From NCBI RefSeq assembly GCF_904849725.1, contig NC_058521.1, positions 98,256,244-98,320,243 on the forward strand: a DNA stretch of 64,000 nucleotides, given 5' to 3'. Shown here piece after piece: positions 34,456-46,387 of the stretch. Below the pieces are notes generated by a model that made no database searches, was not told where the DNA came from, and was given only the letters and a program-made list of their open reading frames with translations. Within the stretch, counting starts at the first letter, position 1. The number at the start of each line of letters is the position of its first letter. The translations under genes and the position numbers were made by a program. The DNA comes from Hordeum vulgare subsp. vulgare. Taxonomy: Eukaryota; Streptophyta; Magnoliopsida; Poales; Poaceae.

Positions 34456-37400
34456 ATGACCTTTTCCTCTATAGTTATGGGTGTCGTTTTCAAGGCCGAC
34501 TGGCTTCTGACCAAATTTGACGACACCTTCCTTGAGGATTGCGTAAAGACAGGGAATCTTAATCCGAAGGAAGTCATCAGAAGGCGATCCGGACTAGGCG
34601 ACGAAATTCCCAACCCAAAGGAAGGGGAGATAGTTGTTTTTGCTGAACACCTCGAACGGGGGTTTAAGCCGCCAGGATCAAAGTTCCTCAGAGATGCTAT
34701 GGCCTTCATGCACGTCCGCCTCCAAGACTTGGGCCCCAACTCAATCAGCAACATGTGCTAGTTCCAAGTATTCTGTGAAGCTTACCTGCGAATGGAACCA
34801 TCGGTCCCTTTGTTTTGGTATTTCTTCCATCTGAATCGCCAGACTGAGTTCTCCAACGGCCCTAGCTTAGAACTTCGAGGCGTTAACGTTCAACGACGCA
34901 GGGAAAGCTCATTCCCGTCACTCGCCATGCCTAGCCATCCCAAAGGCTGGGGCGAGTCTTGGTTTTATTGCCGGGACACTTCCCCTCCGGGTGAACACAA
35001 ACTCCTCGGCTATAGGAAGGAACGTCTGCCTACAAACATCAAACTTCCAGACAAGCTGACCGAAGAGGAGGTGTCGGATTTCATTCCAGTGCTATCCGAG
35101 TTACGATCTTTAACAAACAACGGTCTTAGTGGAGTTGATCTGATCCGCTGTTGGGTGGAATGGCGCATCCTTCCCTTGAGTCGCCGAGACGGCTTGATGT
35201 GCGAGTTTGATGGTACTTTGAACCACCCCCAATGCTACTTCCGCACAACACTCATAGAGGAAGGCATTGTGACCATCATCAAGAAGCTAACCGGTGAGCC
35301 CTTGGCCAAGTGTAGCCAGATAGGGCTTAAGCCATTCTGCAAGATTAACCCGGCTCCGAAGGTAAATAATTTAACCCGACCTTGGTTTATTATTTCCAAC
35401 TTACTCGGATTCAGACTTGCATAATGAAAATTCCACTTCAGAAAGGTGACTGATTCTGGTCAAAAAGGCCGAAGAGGAATGCCCTGAAGCAAGCCAGATC
35501 GCCTCCAAAGAAGAAAACCAAGAGTAAAAACAAAACCACCATCGTTGAATCGTCTGATGTGGACGAATCCCAAGTCGGTGAAGCGTCTTCAGAGGTAAAA
35601 ATTTATCTTCTTTGTCTTGACGCCCTTTGCTCTAATTTGTGCTTATATCTCTGCATTTCAATGTATAGAATGATGATAACGAAAGCCAGGATGACGCCGT
35701 AGAGGTAATTTCTATTTCTTCCGACTCATTTTCTCCTCCGCCTAAGCCGGCCAGGCGAGTTTGTGGGAAAGTTCCCATGTCTCACCCGAATGCTTGTCTG
35801 GACCCTAATTTCCACTTGAAGAAGGCGCAACACGCTTCCTTTCGGAAGACTCGAAGCCACTCAGGAGATTTGGTCTCCGGGTTACCAGTAAAAACCCCTA
35901 CCAAGAAAAGGCAAAATGAGGTATCCCTTATCAATGTCCACCTTCGTTTTCTTTTGGATCACACTTGTAACTCGCTCACATTTTGAGATATTACTTTTGC
36001 AGACTTCTCCCCCTTCGTCAGGCGACTCAGTGATGTCGGCCCTTCCGCAAATGATTCGCGTACAAGGGTAAGTCCTTATAATACTTATGTCCTTCTTGAT
36101 GATAATGATGCTTGCTTTAAGCATGACCCTCTTTTCCTTAGAGCGCAAGCGAAGAAGAGAAAAACTGGCGGCTCAACTTCCACTCCAGCTCCAGAACTTA
36201 AAGAAAACCCAGCACCGGCTCATGCTGACCCGGCAAAAGATATATCTGATGACCGAGTTGACCTTCCAAGTTCTCCCAAGGAAAGCATGGAAGCGCCCAA
36301 CCCGCCAAATCCGTTGAAGGCGGCAGAAGATCCTGACGCTCTAATCATTAATGGTACTGGCTTCTCTAAGCCGGCTTCGGCAATCTTATTGAAGCATGTA
36401 TCAACATCGTCCGATCCTTCCACCGGACATGAAATTTCCAAGGCCAAACTTTCTCAATATGAAAAAATTGAGTTTAAAGAGTTCCGCTCCGGCTTCGCAA
36501 GTCGCCTAGAAACAAGTTATGAAATGGAGAAGAATCTGCTCCATATGATGAAGAATAAACATGAGGTACGCCTTAATGCATACCCTCCTCATTAGCCCCC
36601 AACGGCTGGGTCATATTTTGAAAGATGAGCCGGGTCTTGATGTAGAAAAACTTTTGACCTGTAACCCCAAGGGTCGGGTCATCTTTTGAAAGATGGGCCG
36701 GGTCTTGATGTAGAAAAAACTTTCGACCAGTAACCCCCAAGGGACGGGTCATCTTTTGAAAGATGAGTCGGGTCTTGATGTAGAAAAAACTTTCGACCTG
36801 TAACCCCCAAGGGCCGGGTCATCTTTTGAAAGATGAGCCGGGTCTTTATGTAGAAAAAACTTTTGACCTGTAACCCCCAAGGGTCGGGTCATCTTTTGAA
36901 AGATGAGTCGGGTCTTGATGTAGAAAAAACTTTTGACCTGTAACCCCCAAGGGCCGGGTCATCTTTTGAAACATGAGCCGGGTCTTGATGTAGAAAAAAC
37001 TTTCGACCTGTAACCCCCAAGGGCCGGGTCATCTTTTCAAAGATGAGCTGGGTCTTGATGTAGAAAAACTTTTGACCTGTAACCCCCAAGGGTCGGGTCA
37101 TCTTTTGATAGATGAGTCGGGTCTTTATGTAGAAAAAACTTTCGACCTGTAACCCCCAATGGCCGGGTCATCTTTTGAAAGATGAGTCGGGTCTTGATGT
37201 GGTATAATTTTGTCAAAAAAATTATACATTAGCCCCCAAGTGTCAAGGGTGTTGCTTGCAATAATTTTGAGACTTGTCCCTTGATAATATGTTGACATGA
37301 ATCTCTGGCCCAAGCTGAGTCGACGTTGGGCGACTTAAAGAAAAGTTTAGCCGACCAGCAAGACGCGCGGGCTAAAGCAGAAGAAAAATACCAGGTGATC

Positions 37401-38279
37401 TTAGCTGATATGGAAAAGCTGAAAGCCGCCAACAAGAAGTCTCAAGCTAATCAGGCCACGGCGCTAACGCAAGCGGAAATGGCTGAAACAAAACTGGAAG
37501 TCGTGCAACAAGAGCTGGCCGGTTTAAAGAAACATATCTCCAACATGACACGGGCCATCTTTGGTAAGAAGGAATCCTTGGTTTTGTATCTTTTAAAATA
37601 AAAAATTAGTGTGAAAAAAGCACTAACCATTAGTGTCCCTTATGCACGACTGAGAGCCGCCAACCGTCAGGACGACTGTATCTTGAAGTTAAAGGCGATT
37701 TACACATTGACTGAGCAGCTGTATACTAGGAGCGTGTTGACCGTGAAGGGAGTGATGGGAGCCAAGGAACCAATCACATCAATCAAAAAGATGCTTGGCT
37801 GCTTATCTACCCTTCCGCCTCAGATAGGTGAGCTAACCCGATCAGCCGCCCGGAAAGGGGCGCTGACAACGTTGAGTCGGTGTTTGGCGTATGCTCCAGA
37901 ACTGAAACCCGAAGAAGTAGCAACGGGCTTCCCATAGCTCAAGGACGACGAGTCGGAATTTACTCAAGATGATTATCAGCGTGTCGTCGGGGAATCACGC
38001 TCGGCGGCGACTCAGCTAGCAGCAAGCTTGGATTTTTAAAAGTACCAAACCGCTTATGACGACAAGAACAAGAAAGTAAACCCGCCAACCTTTGTGACAA
38101 CCAGCTTGACTCCTCGTCGGCCCAAAAACCCTTTTGATTTGGAGGCGGATCTCTCGGCATTTTTGAATGATGAAGACAAATTTTCCGCTCTATCCAAGTG
38201 TAATTGGGTACTGGGCGATTTACAACTTGAAGTCGGCAAGAGCTCAGGGCAAGTTGACTCGGAGGCACCAGCAGAATAG
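34456..38279 (+). pseudogene. E2 antisense gene: seven-exon 'putative gypsy-type transposon' protein (PF04195-like)
   Basis: Transcribed opposite to E2 pol. Exons by GT-AG and conserved phase are 34456-35361 (conserved Met at 34477), 35442-35594, 35669-35920, 36003-36067, 36142-36565, 37299-37563 and about 37644-38279. Exon 1 carries VFKADWL, NPKEGEIVVFAEHLERGFKP and LTEEEVSDFIPVLSELRSLT, typical of the plant 'putative gypsy type transposon' family. Exon 5 is Pro/Ser-rich. Exon 6 is an Ala/Lys/Glu/Gln coiled coil (LGDLKKSLADQQDAR). Total is about 900 aa. Defects are TAG at 34759-34761, TGA in exon 2 (35451), TAG at 35935-region GFP (37935-37937), TAA near 38037, and lost AG acceptors before exons 6 and 7. 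Grande-type elements carry a comparable antisense gene; its function is unknown. Confidence 0.75.
36601..37199 (+). repeat. ~67-bp minisatellite in intron 5 of the E2 antisense gene, 9 copies
   Basis: Nine tandem units, each with GGGTCATCTTTTGAAAGATG (a short palindrome, CATCTTT/AAAGATG), CCGGGTCTTGATGTAGAAAA and GACCTGTAACCCCCAAGGG. The array lies between the donor at 36566 and the former acceptor at about 37298. The same array with six units occupies the same intron in E1. Confidence 0.92.
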
Positions 38280-39394
38280 ATCTTACTGATTTGGCCAACC
38301 GAGCCATGTAATAGGTTATTGTAGAAAACAATCCATTGCTTATGCCTGTTGCGGAACTCTTCTGTGATCCTTAAAAAACCTTGTGCCGCCCTTGGGGCGC
38401 CTATGATGCTTGACCCGCCGTGTCAGTAAAGATTTTGATCACCAACCTGTTGGGCTAACAAAAACATACATCGAACCATCTCAATGAGTAATGGATGATA
38501 ATAAATAATAACCGACTCAAGGTGTTCTGGCGAATTATATGCAGAAAACCCGGCTCAACAAGATCCAACGAGTCTTATAAATCTGTGGAACCTTGTGGCA
38601 GTGCCAGGAAGGTGAGAGTAAGAATTTCTTCGGCTCGTTCAAGTCGCACAAGATAGGACGAGTTAGACAAACTCAAGTGCTACCCAAGGGAAACTTTTTT
38701 TATAAAAAAGCTCAAGTATTTAGACCGGCTGATGAGGCGCGAGTCAAGCTTCGGTGAAGCAGGTTCAATGAACCAATGGTTTCTCTATTTTCCATGTGGG
38801 GCGCTAGCCGGTACCATGCATGTTTTAACAAAGGTGAGTTCAGGGTCCAAATAGCAGATTGACTCGCCAAGAGTTCATGGGTCCATATGGCGATTTGGCC
38901 AACACACAGTCAAGTATGACCATTTATAGTGCGGTAATTTTTCGCTAGCCAAATGGATAATTAGGCTGATCTCAGTGAGAGGAAGCCCCCAAGTGACCTA
39001 TGATTAGGGGAAAGACCGATCATAGGATTGTAGAAGCGTATACGCTCTTACCACAAAACGACTTGGGGCCGATAGCCCCCAAGTAAGCCGGCCTAATCCT
39101 CAGAATCATATAAGGCGCCCATGTTTATATCGTGCGCGTGTAGCGACTTGATCCTCTTTGTCTTATCGATACCCAGTGTTGTAATAAGTGCAACATGCTG
39201 ACTTATGCTCTCTGGTATTGATAGCGTCCATGTTTGGGCGACTTACCGACGAACAATAAAGATCCATGCTTTCAAGAAGATGAAGTGGCAGGAAAAACCC
39301 AGAATTCGTGGGTATCAACTTTATTGCTTTATATAAATGAGAGACTTACAATCTTAAAAGATGGGAGAGAAAAGAAAAAAGCAGAGCCAATAGC
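38280..39394 (-). other. E2 spacer between antisense gene and pol
   Basis: Colinear with E1 31453-32540 in mirror image. No ORF is conserved between the copies here. It separates the convergent antisense gene and integrase. Confidence 0.5.
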
Positions 39395-40620
39395 TCAAGT
39401 GTAGTAAGTCCGCAGATGGGCTATGTTCCACGGGCGAGTTGACTCAGCCTCCGTGGTTGGCCGATCAGGCCAAAGATCCACCAAATAGTATGACCCGTTG
39501 CGAAGGTTTTTGTTGACGACAAACGGTCCTTCCCATGGTGGTGACAACTTATGCATGCCAGTGCGATCTTGGATCATACGGAGCACTAAGTCGCCCTCTT
39601 GAAAAGCTCGGCTCTTGACCCGGCAGCTATTATAACGCCGCAAATCTTGCTCATAGATAGCCGACCGGGAGGCAGCCAAATCGCGTGCTTCCTCCGAAGA
39701 ATCCAAAGAATCTTGTCATGCCAGCGCATTATCCGGTTCCACATAAGCGGTGACTCTCGGCGAGTCATGCCTAATGTCACTGGGAAAAACGGCTTCTGAT
39801 CCGTACACCAGGAAGAAAGGAGTGAAACCCGTAGAACGATCTGGGGTGGTTCGAATGCTCCATAATACCGAAGGCAACTCCTCAACCCAACAACCCGGGG
39901 TGCGCTCCAGGGGAACCATAAGTCGGGGCTTGATTTTTTGTTGTACTTCCTGATTCGCCCGTTCTACCTGCCCATTAGATTGTGGATGAGCGACCGCAGA
40001 CACATCAAGCCGGATGTGCTCCCGGTGGCAAAACTCCTGCATCGCCCCTTGTGACAAATTGGTACCATTATCAGTGATAATGTTGTGTGGGTATCCAAAC
40101 CGGAATATCAACTTTTTCAAGAATTTGACGGCCGTTTCTGCATCACAGCTGCCAACAGGCTCTACTTCGACCCACTTGGTGAATTTATCAACCGCCACCA
40201 GTAGATGAGTTTTTTTATTGGATGACATCTTAAAAGGACCAACCATATCTAACCCCCAGATCGCGAAAGGCCAAGTGATAGGGATCGTCCTTAGTTCTTG
40301 AGCCAGCACATGAGCCTGTCGTCCAAAACGTTGACAACCATCACATCGACGAACTATCTCTTCTGCATCCGCATGAGCCATTAACCAAAAGAATCCATGT
40401 CGAAACGCCTTGGAAACCAGGGAACGTGACCCGGCATGATGCCCGCAATCTCCGGCATGGATTTCGTTCAGAATTACGCACCCTTCATCAGAAGAAACGC
40501 ATCTTTGAAATACCCCAGAAGTACTCCGCTTATATAACTCGTCATTGATGATGACCATGGATTTGCTCCGACAAATGATTTGACGGGCCAACACCTCATC
40601 CGAAGGTAACTCGCCTCATG
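39395..40620 (-). pseudogene. E2 integrase
   Basis: Read leftward from about 40620. The zinc-binding region HAGDCGHHAGSRSL ... CDGCQRFG and the catalytic core residues in WGLDMVGPFKMSSNKK, IITDNGTNLSQGAM and SNGQVERANQEV are all in place, so the D,D,E triad is intact at sequence level. The core is uninterrupted from 40594 to 39716. A TGA at 39716-39718 then cuts off the tail (LDSSEEARDLAASRSAIYEQ, VLRMIQDRTGMHKLSPPWEG, WNIAHLRTYYT, ending 39395). A frameshift near 40640 separates it from RNase H. It is the better preserved of the two integrases. Confidence 0.88.
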
Positions 40621-40639
40621 TGAGGTATGCCAAGTAAGG

Positions 40640-42592
40640 AAGAACACAATCCGGTGTAACACGGAGAACGCCACAAACTGGGACTCGGGATCTGGTATCG
40701 CCAACTCCTCTTCCGAGGGCAGCCTCACGGAAGGATTATGCAGAATACCTAGGAAGACATTAGGAGGAACCGGCTTACGTTGCGAGCCAAGACGCGAGAG
40801 AGCATCAGCTGCTTCGTTAAGTCGTCGGTCGATATGATCGACCTGATAACCATGGAAATGACCCGCCACATCAGACACAGCCCTTCTGTAAGCCGCCATC
40901 AGGGGGTCCCGGGAATCCCATGTACCTGAAACTTGTTGAGCCACCAGATCGGAATCGCCCAAACATATAACGCGTGTGAGGTTCATCTCCTTGGTGAGTC
41001 GCAAACCATGAAGCAGGGCTTCATACTCCGCAGCGTTATTGGTACATGGGAACATGAGTCGGGGAACATAACTGAACTTGTCTCCCTGGGGTGAAATCAA
41101 CACCACGCCAGCCCCAGAGCCTTCCAATTGCCTAGACCCATCAAAATAAATAGTCTAGTACGTGAGATCAGGCCTGTCTTCCGAAATCTTCAACTCGGTC
41201 CAATCATTGATGAAGTCGACCAATGCCTGGGAGTTGATAGCCGTGCGAGGCGCATACCGCACGTGGTGCGGCCCAAGCTCAATCGCCTATTTGGCGACTC
41301 GCCCTGTTGCTTCTCGGTTCTGGATGATGTCCCCAAGAGGGGCGGAGCTAACCACCATGATAGGATGTTCTTGGAAATAATGTTTGAGCTTGCGACTCAC
41401 CATAAAGACCCCATAAACCAACTTCTGCCAATGCGGGTAACGTTCTTTGGAGAGGGTTAGCACCTCGCTGATAAAATACACCGGGCGCTGTACCGGGTAT
41501 TCCTTTCCTTCTTCCTTCCGTTCTACAGCCACTGCCACGCTCACTGCCTTGGTATTCGCCGCGATGTATAAAATCATAGGGTCCTTTTCAGTCGGGGCGG
41601 CCAGAACCGACGGGTTGACCAGCTGCCGCTTCAGATCTTCAAAAGCTTCGTTGGCCTCGTCCGTCCAAACAAAACGATCCGCTTTCTTAAGCAACTCATA
41701 GAGGGGAATAGCTTTCTCCCCCAGGCGGCTTATAAAGCGACTCAAGGCCGCGATACGGCGCGCCATGCATTGAACTTGATTAATATTCGTTGGTTTCCCG
41801 AGAAAAGTGATTGCCTCGATTTTGTCCGGGTTGGCCTCAATGCCTCGTTCGGACACCAAGAAACCCAACAGCTTTCCTGCGGGAACGCCAAAGACACATT
41901 TGGTGGGATTAAGCTTCATCTGATACACCCGCAGATTGTCAAAAGTTTCCTTGAGATCCTCCAAGAGCGTCTCCTTCATGCGAGATTTAACCACAATGTC
42001 GTCAATGTAAGCGTGAACGTTGCATCCGATTTGGCTGCGGAGACAGTTTTGGATACAGCGCTGGTAAGTCGGCCCAGCGCTCTTGAGCCCAAACGGCATG
42101 GATACATAGCAAAAAGCCCCAAACGGGGTTATGAAAGCTGTCTTCTCCAGATCTTCCATAGCCATCTTGATTTGGTGATATCCGGAGTATGCGTCCAAGA
42201 AACACAAACGCTCGCAGCCCACAACCGAATCAATGATTTGATCAATGCGGGGAAGGGCGAAAGGATCCTTTGGGCAAGCTCTGTTGAGGTCGGTGTAGTC
42301 GATGCACATGCGGAAAGTGTCGTTCTTTTTTAGCACCAGGACCGGGTTAGCCAACCATTTAGGGGGGAAGACCTCAACGATAAATCCGGCGGCCAAAAGA
42401 CGGGCGACTTCTCCTTCGATCGCCATGCGTCGCTCCTCATTAAACCTGCGAAGATATTGCTGAATCGGCTTTGCTTTAGGGTCAACATTAAGATGGTGCT
42501 CAGCGAATTCTCTCGGTACACCAGGCATGTCAGAAGGTTTCCATGCGAAGATGTCCCGATTCTCACGGATGAATTCGATGAGCGCTGTCCTA
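40640..42592 (-). pseudogene. E2 reverse transcriptase and RNase H
   Basis: RT reads leftward from ALIEFIRENRDIFAWKPSDM through FRMCIDYTDLNRACPKDPFA, CFLDAYSGYHQIKMAMEDLE and MPFGLKSAGPTYQRC. The catalytic box is AYIDDIVVKS, a conservative variant of YVDD. The frame ends at TAG 41287-41289 where E1 has Trp, and a second Trp-to-TAG change lies just before the RNase H start (about 41155). RNase H keeps GDSDLVAQQVSG, CTNNAAEYEALLHGL and LNEAADALSRLG, so its acidic residues are present except where the frame is broken. The link to protease carries the TAG shared with E1 (42590-42592) plus a 2-nt deletion relative to E1. Confidence 0.88.
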
Positions 42593-43380
42593 TTTGGGAT
42601 CCAGACCCGCCCCGATAGCGAACTGCTTGGATGAGTCGCCAGGAATGAAGTCCACCATCTTAGTGTCATCCGTCGGCTTGAAATTGAGGAGCGGCTCGGC
42701 ATCAGTAGTTGGCTTCTTGAGGGGCGACATATCCGCCGGGTCAACATTGGCTTGGTGATACTTGAGTTCTGCTGTTGCACAAGCGATTTCTGCATAAGCC
42801 GCATCTCCTTCCTCACACTCCTTTGCTACCCTCCTGTCACCATCGACCGTGATGGGTCCCTTAGGGCCAGGCATCTTGAGTTTAAGGTAGACATAGCAGG
42901 GGCGAGCCATGAACCGGGCGTAAGCCGGCTGCCCGAACAACGCATGATAAGGGCTCTTTAGCTTGACCACCTCAAATATAAGCGACTCACTCCTGTGATT
43001 GGATGTTGTACCAAAAGCCACATTAAGTTTGACCCGCCCAATTGGATATGTCGACTTACCCGGGACGATACCATGGAATACTGTGGTTGATGGCATTAGG
43101 TCTTTCTCTAAGAGGTTCATACTTCGAAAGGTGTCGAAATATAATATGTTGATGTTGCTGCCACCATCCATAAGAACCTTTGAAAGGGCATATCCCCCGA
43201 CTTGGGGGGCCACGACCAATGCCAAGTCGCCGGGGTTGTCGATTCTGGGCGGGTGATCCTCCCTACTCCACGAGATAGTCTGCTCAGACTAGTGGAGGTA
43301 CCTGGGGAGTGCCGGCTCGGACACGCTATACGTCTTGTGCTTCACCTTCTTGTCTCGCTTACAGGCACTGGTGGTGAACA
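42593..43380 (-). pseudogene. E2 aspartic protease
   Basis: Minus-strand counterpart of the E1 protease: VAPQVGGYALSKVLMDGGSN with the DGG active-site loop, FHGIVPGKSTYPIGRVKLNV and HALFGQPAYARFMARPCYVY. It ends GLDPK-TAG at 42590-42592 exactly as in E1. Upstream, TAG replaces Trp at about 43290 (HWSEQ in E1), and a TAA interrupts the gag-protease junction near 43400. The core from 43225 to 42593 is open. Confidence 0.85.
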
Positions 43381-43546
43381 CATGGTATTGTCCGCTGTTT
43401 TATTGTTTGGGATTGTTGCGGAATCCACCATTATCATCTTGCCCTTGGGGAGCCCCCTGCGGGGGTGGGTGCTGAAACACTCCGGGCGGGTTATACCGCA
43501 GCTAGTTATGCACAGGGTACTGCCCACTGCTTGGTTGCGAGCCACC

Positions 43547-45935
43547 CTAGGCCCCTGGTTCGGGAAAACCGTCGAACGGGTTCTGACGTTGATTAGGCGC
43601 ACCGAACTGTTCATGCCGTTGGCTCTGGTCATCGGTTTGGCCCTTCTTGAGTGCCTCCGCTCGGAATTCCTGCATTACGTAGCAGTCTTCCCAAGAGTGA
43701 GTCGCCGGTCCTTCCGTCATGGCGTGATGCGGGCAGGGGCCCTTAAGTATCTCGTTATAGTTGCGCGGCTTCTTGCCACTATAACCCCTCTTCTTCTGGC
43801 ACTGATTGCCATTGTTAGCATTTGTGTTGGCGACGAAGTCCGTGGATCCTTCGTGCTGCCTTCTCTTGCCATTTCCACTATGATTATGGTGGGCGCATCC
43901 CTGAAACTGGGAGTGATTCTTGGATGACTCGCCTTTCCTCGGCGAGTTGGCCTTGCTGCCATCCTCTCCTGGATCTTTAGTATCGTCTGCTTCGGCGTAC
44001 CGAGTGAGGGTGTCCATCAATTCGCCCATATCCTGGACCTTGCGCTTGAGTCGCCCCAGCTTCTGTACCAAGGGCTCATAGTGGCAGTTTTGCTCCAGGA
44101 TCAGCACGGCTTGAGCCGGTGATGCCGTCTGATGAGTGGATGATTTCCGCAACCCGCCGCGTCTAGTGGTGGGCCGACTCATCGGGGCGTTGAACGCAAT
44201 GCTGTAAGTCGACGATCGTCATCGGGCATTTGCAAGTTCCCCGGAAGTTTTTGATGAAATGTTCCTTCAGTTTAGCCCAAGACTGGATGGAGTTGGGTGG
44301 CAGGTTTTTCAACCAAGTGCGCGCCGTCCCTTCGAGCATCATTGTAAAGTACCTGGCACAGACTGCTTCACTTACGTCGAGCATGTCCATTGCGAGTTCG
44401 TAACTCTCAACCCATGATGCCGGCTCAAGGTTCGGGGTGTAGTTGGGCACCTTCCTTGGTCCTTTAAAGTCCTTCGGCATCCGCTCGTTGTGTAGGGCAG
44501 GGGCCAAGCATGGCACCCCTACTTGCCTGCCGCCTCCGCTAAGTGGCGCTGGGCGGGTTTGGATGTCCTGGTGATCCTGGCCTGTCGCGCCAAAGGTGTT
44601 GTGGACGGGAGGGTCCCGATGGTCAGGCGGGTTACCCTGAGGTAGGTGTCGCGGTCCGCTGGTTATGGCGGGTTGGTCCTCCAGCTGGCTTCTGGTGCGG
44701 CTCGCCTGGGGGGTGGAGTGCAGCCGATCGAGGCTGTGTGAGAATTGTGCTTTCTGGACCACCGCCGTTTTCAACATCTCAACAGCGTTTCTTGCTTCTA
44801 TTTCAGCCGTGGTGTTGCCATAAATCGGAAGGGATTCTAAGTGGCAAGTCGCGGCGAGCACGTTGTCCATGGGGTTGGAAAAGGGGCCCTGAGGCGTGTG
44901 GAAGCGGGGAATGCGACCATCTGCTGGCTGAAGCGGCGGGTTTGGCGGCTGAGCTGGCCCTCCCCCTGGAACGGTTCCTTCCCTAGGGGTGCGCGGAGTG
45001 TCTAAGAGGTGGGTAGGGTTCAGATCAGGGGGTAAACGCCCCTGGTGCCTCGGGACAGCGTCAGACACGCGCTGATGCATTTCAAGTCGCCAGTTGTCGG
45101 TGTTCAAGCGGGCCGTCTCCGCAGTGATCTGAGCTTGCCGAGTCTCAATCCTCGCGGCTTCTGCCTCCGCATATCGTTGGGCCTTCGCCATCTCGTCTCG
45201 CAGCTTTGCCAACTCGGCGTTTATGGTTCCTTGGTTTTCTGCCGTCACTAGGGTCACCATGATCCTTGTTATCTCCGCCGACAGGTCCACCAGGACCGCA
45301 GGTGGGCTCTTGGATGGTTCGCCAGCCTCGTTGTTGCCTGCAGGGTTTTGCTGGGACTGTGTTGCCCCCGCCATATATACAGCAATCTGACGGCGGGTCC
45401 GATCGAGCACTTCGGGATCCATCTCCAGCGACAGATCTCTGAGGCAGCCCTCGTGCAGAGACTGGATTGAATCTGTGTCGCCCATGGATGATTCGTCGTG
45501 AGTGTTGACCGGCGTAGTCTCCTGAGTCGCCGATCGCCCTGGCTCATCAGCTCCCTGCGTGAAGCCGGCGAAAACCGAGCACGTCAGGCTTGGCAGCGCG
45601 ATGGGACGGACATACCTGGCCGGCTCGATGGTGTTGGTGGAGATGTCCAGCTTAGGCATGGGTGCACCGACTATGCCGATGAAGATGTTGGTCTTGCCGA
45701 AGGGGACTCTGTAGCCGGATTTGATTAAATCGGCCTCGGGCCCCCACAGCGAGTTGTCGATGTAGTACTTTCCGCGGCGGCTCCGGGTCATGAGCCCGGC
45801 TGCGTAGCTCCCTGACCCTGATAGGGCTCCCTTCGAGAACTCAACTCCACCGTGCGTAGGCCCCACGTTGGGCGCCAACTGTCGTGGTTTTGTCACGGCA
45901 GATGTCCTAGTGAAAGGACTTAATGATGGAGCCAT
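43547..45935 (-). pseudogene. E2 gag (interrupted)
   Basis: The capsid precursor, better preserved than in E1. The ORF runs from the LTR-borne ATG (45935, MAPSLSPFTRT) across the PBS through MTRSRRGKYYIDNSLWGPEA, the coiled-coil Ala/Glu/Arg stretch and the capsid core (YFTMMLEGTARTWLKNLPPN, WAKLKEHFIKNF, DLQHCVQRPDESAHH). It stops at TAG 44163-44165, where E1 has Trp. A 2-nt deletion relative to E1 near 44120-44130 shifts the rest, which is open again to 43547 (KGPCPHHAMTEGPATHSWED and a polar tail) and ends at a TAG. The frame crosses LTR and PBS in both copies. Confidence 0.85.
45859..45879 (-). other. E2 primer-binding site
   Basis: On the minus strand TTGGCGCCCAACGTGGGGCC begins one base after the LTR end at 45880. 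Two bases differ from the E1 site. Confidence 0.8.
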
Positions 45936-46387
45936 CGCACCTTGGTGGCGACTCAAAGGGGTTGAATGGGAGCGGGACTCAGATTTACCCAGGTTCAGCC
46001 CCTTGTGAGGAGGTAAAAGCCTATGTCCTGCTCTGTGTTGTATTGATAATGTTTCGACTACAAGGAGGGCGAAACTCGCCTGACCTAGCTCTCGATGATT
46101 TCTATCCTGCCCTATCCTCCCCGGGGACTCGCCTTTATATACAGGTCAAGGCCTTAGGGTTTACAAGAGTCCCCACCACAATACAGATCGTGGTTTCCTT
46201 TATCTCTAAGTCGTCGTGCTTTCCAAGACTGGAAACCTCCTCGATGGCCTATCCTTTGTGTAGATCTTGAACCGCCATCCGGCTCCTGGGCCCTCTGGGC
46301 CAAGACTTGCATCGCCAAAGGATGAGTGACCCTTTTAGTGACCTGGCCCAACTAGGGCGGGTCACACCGCAGGTAATATCCCCAACA
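45880..46387 (-). repeat. E2 5' LTR
   Basis: 508 bp, plus-strand TGTCGTGGTTTTGTCACGGC to ATATCCCCAACA, followed by TACGC (46388-46392) and the resumption of E1. A TATA box (TATATAAA, minus strand) lies near 46132-46140. Confidence 0.9.

Larger units (their letters stand above)
32934..46387 (-). mobile_element. E2: complete 13.45-kb Tat-lineage-like Gypsy element nested in E1
   Basis: A 13,454-bp element on the minus strand with 508-bp LTRs at both ends, PBS beside the right (5') LTR, gag, protease, RT, RNase H and integrase read leftward, and an antisense gene read rightward between integrase and the 3' LTR. The flanks are TACGT (32929-32933) and TACGC (46388-46392). E1's uninterrupted homologue in E2 reads GCATACGCC, so the original TSD was TACGC with one C-to-T change on the left. 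I count about 35 substitutions between its LTRs (6.9%). E1 and E2 LTRs differ from each other by clearly more, by eye around 10%, so they are distinct sublineages. Confidence 0.92.

Noticed and set aside
36601..37199. Regular repeats with a palindromic core, considered as a CRISPR-like array
   Set aside because: Plant nuclear retroelement context; the repeats are directly tandem without unique spacers, so they are a minisatellite in an intron.
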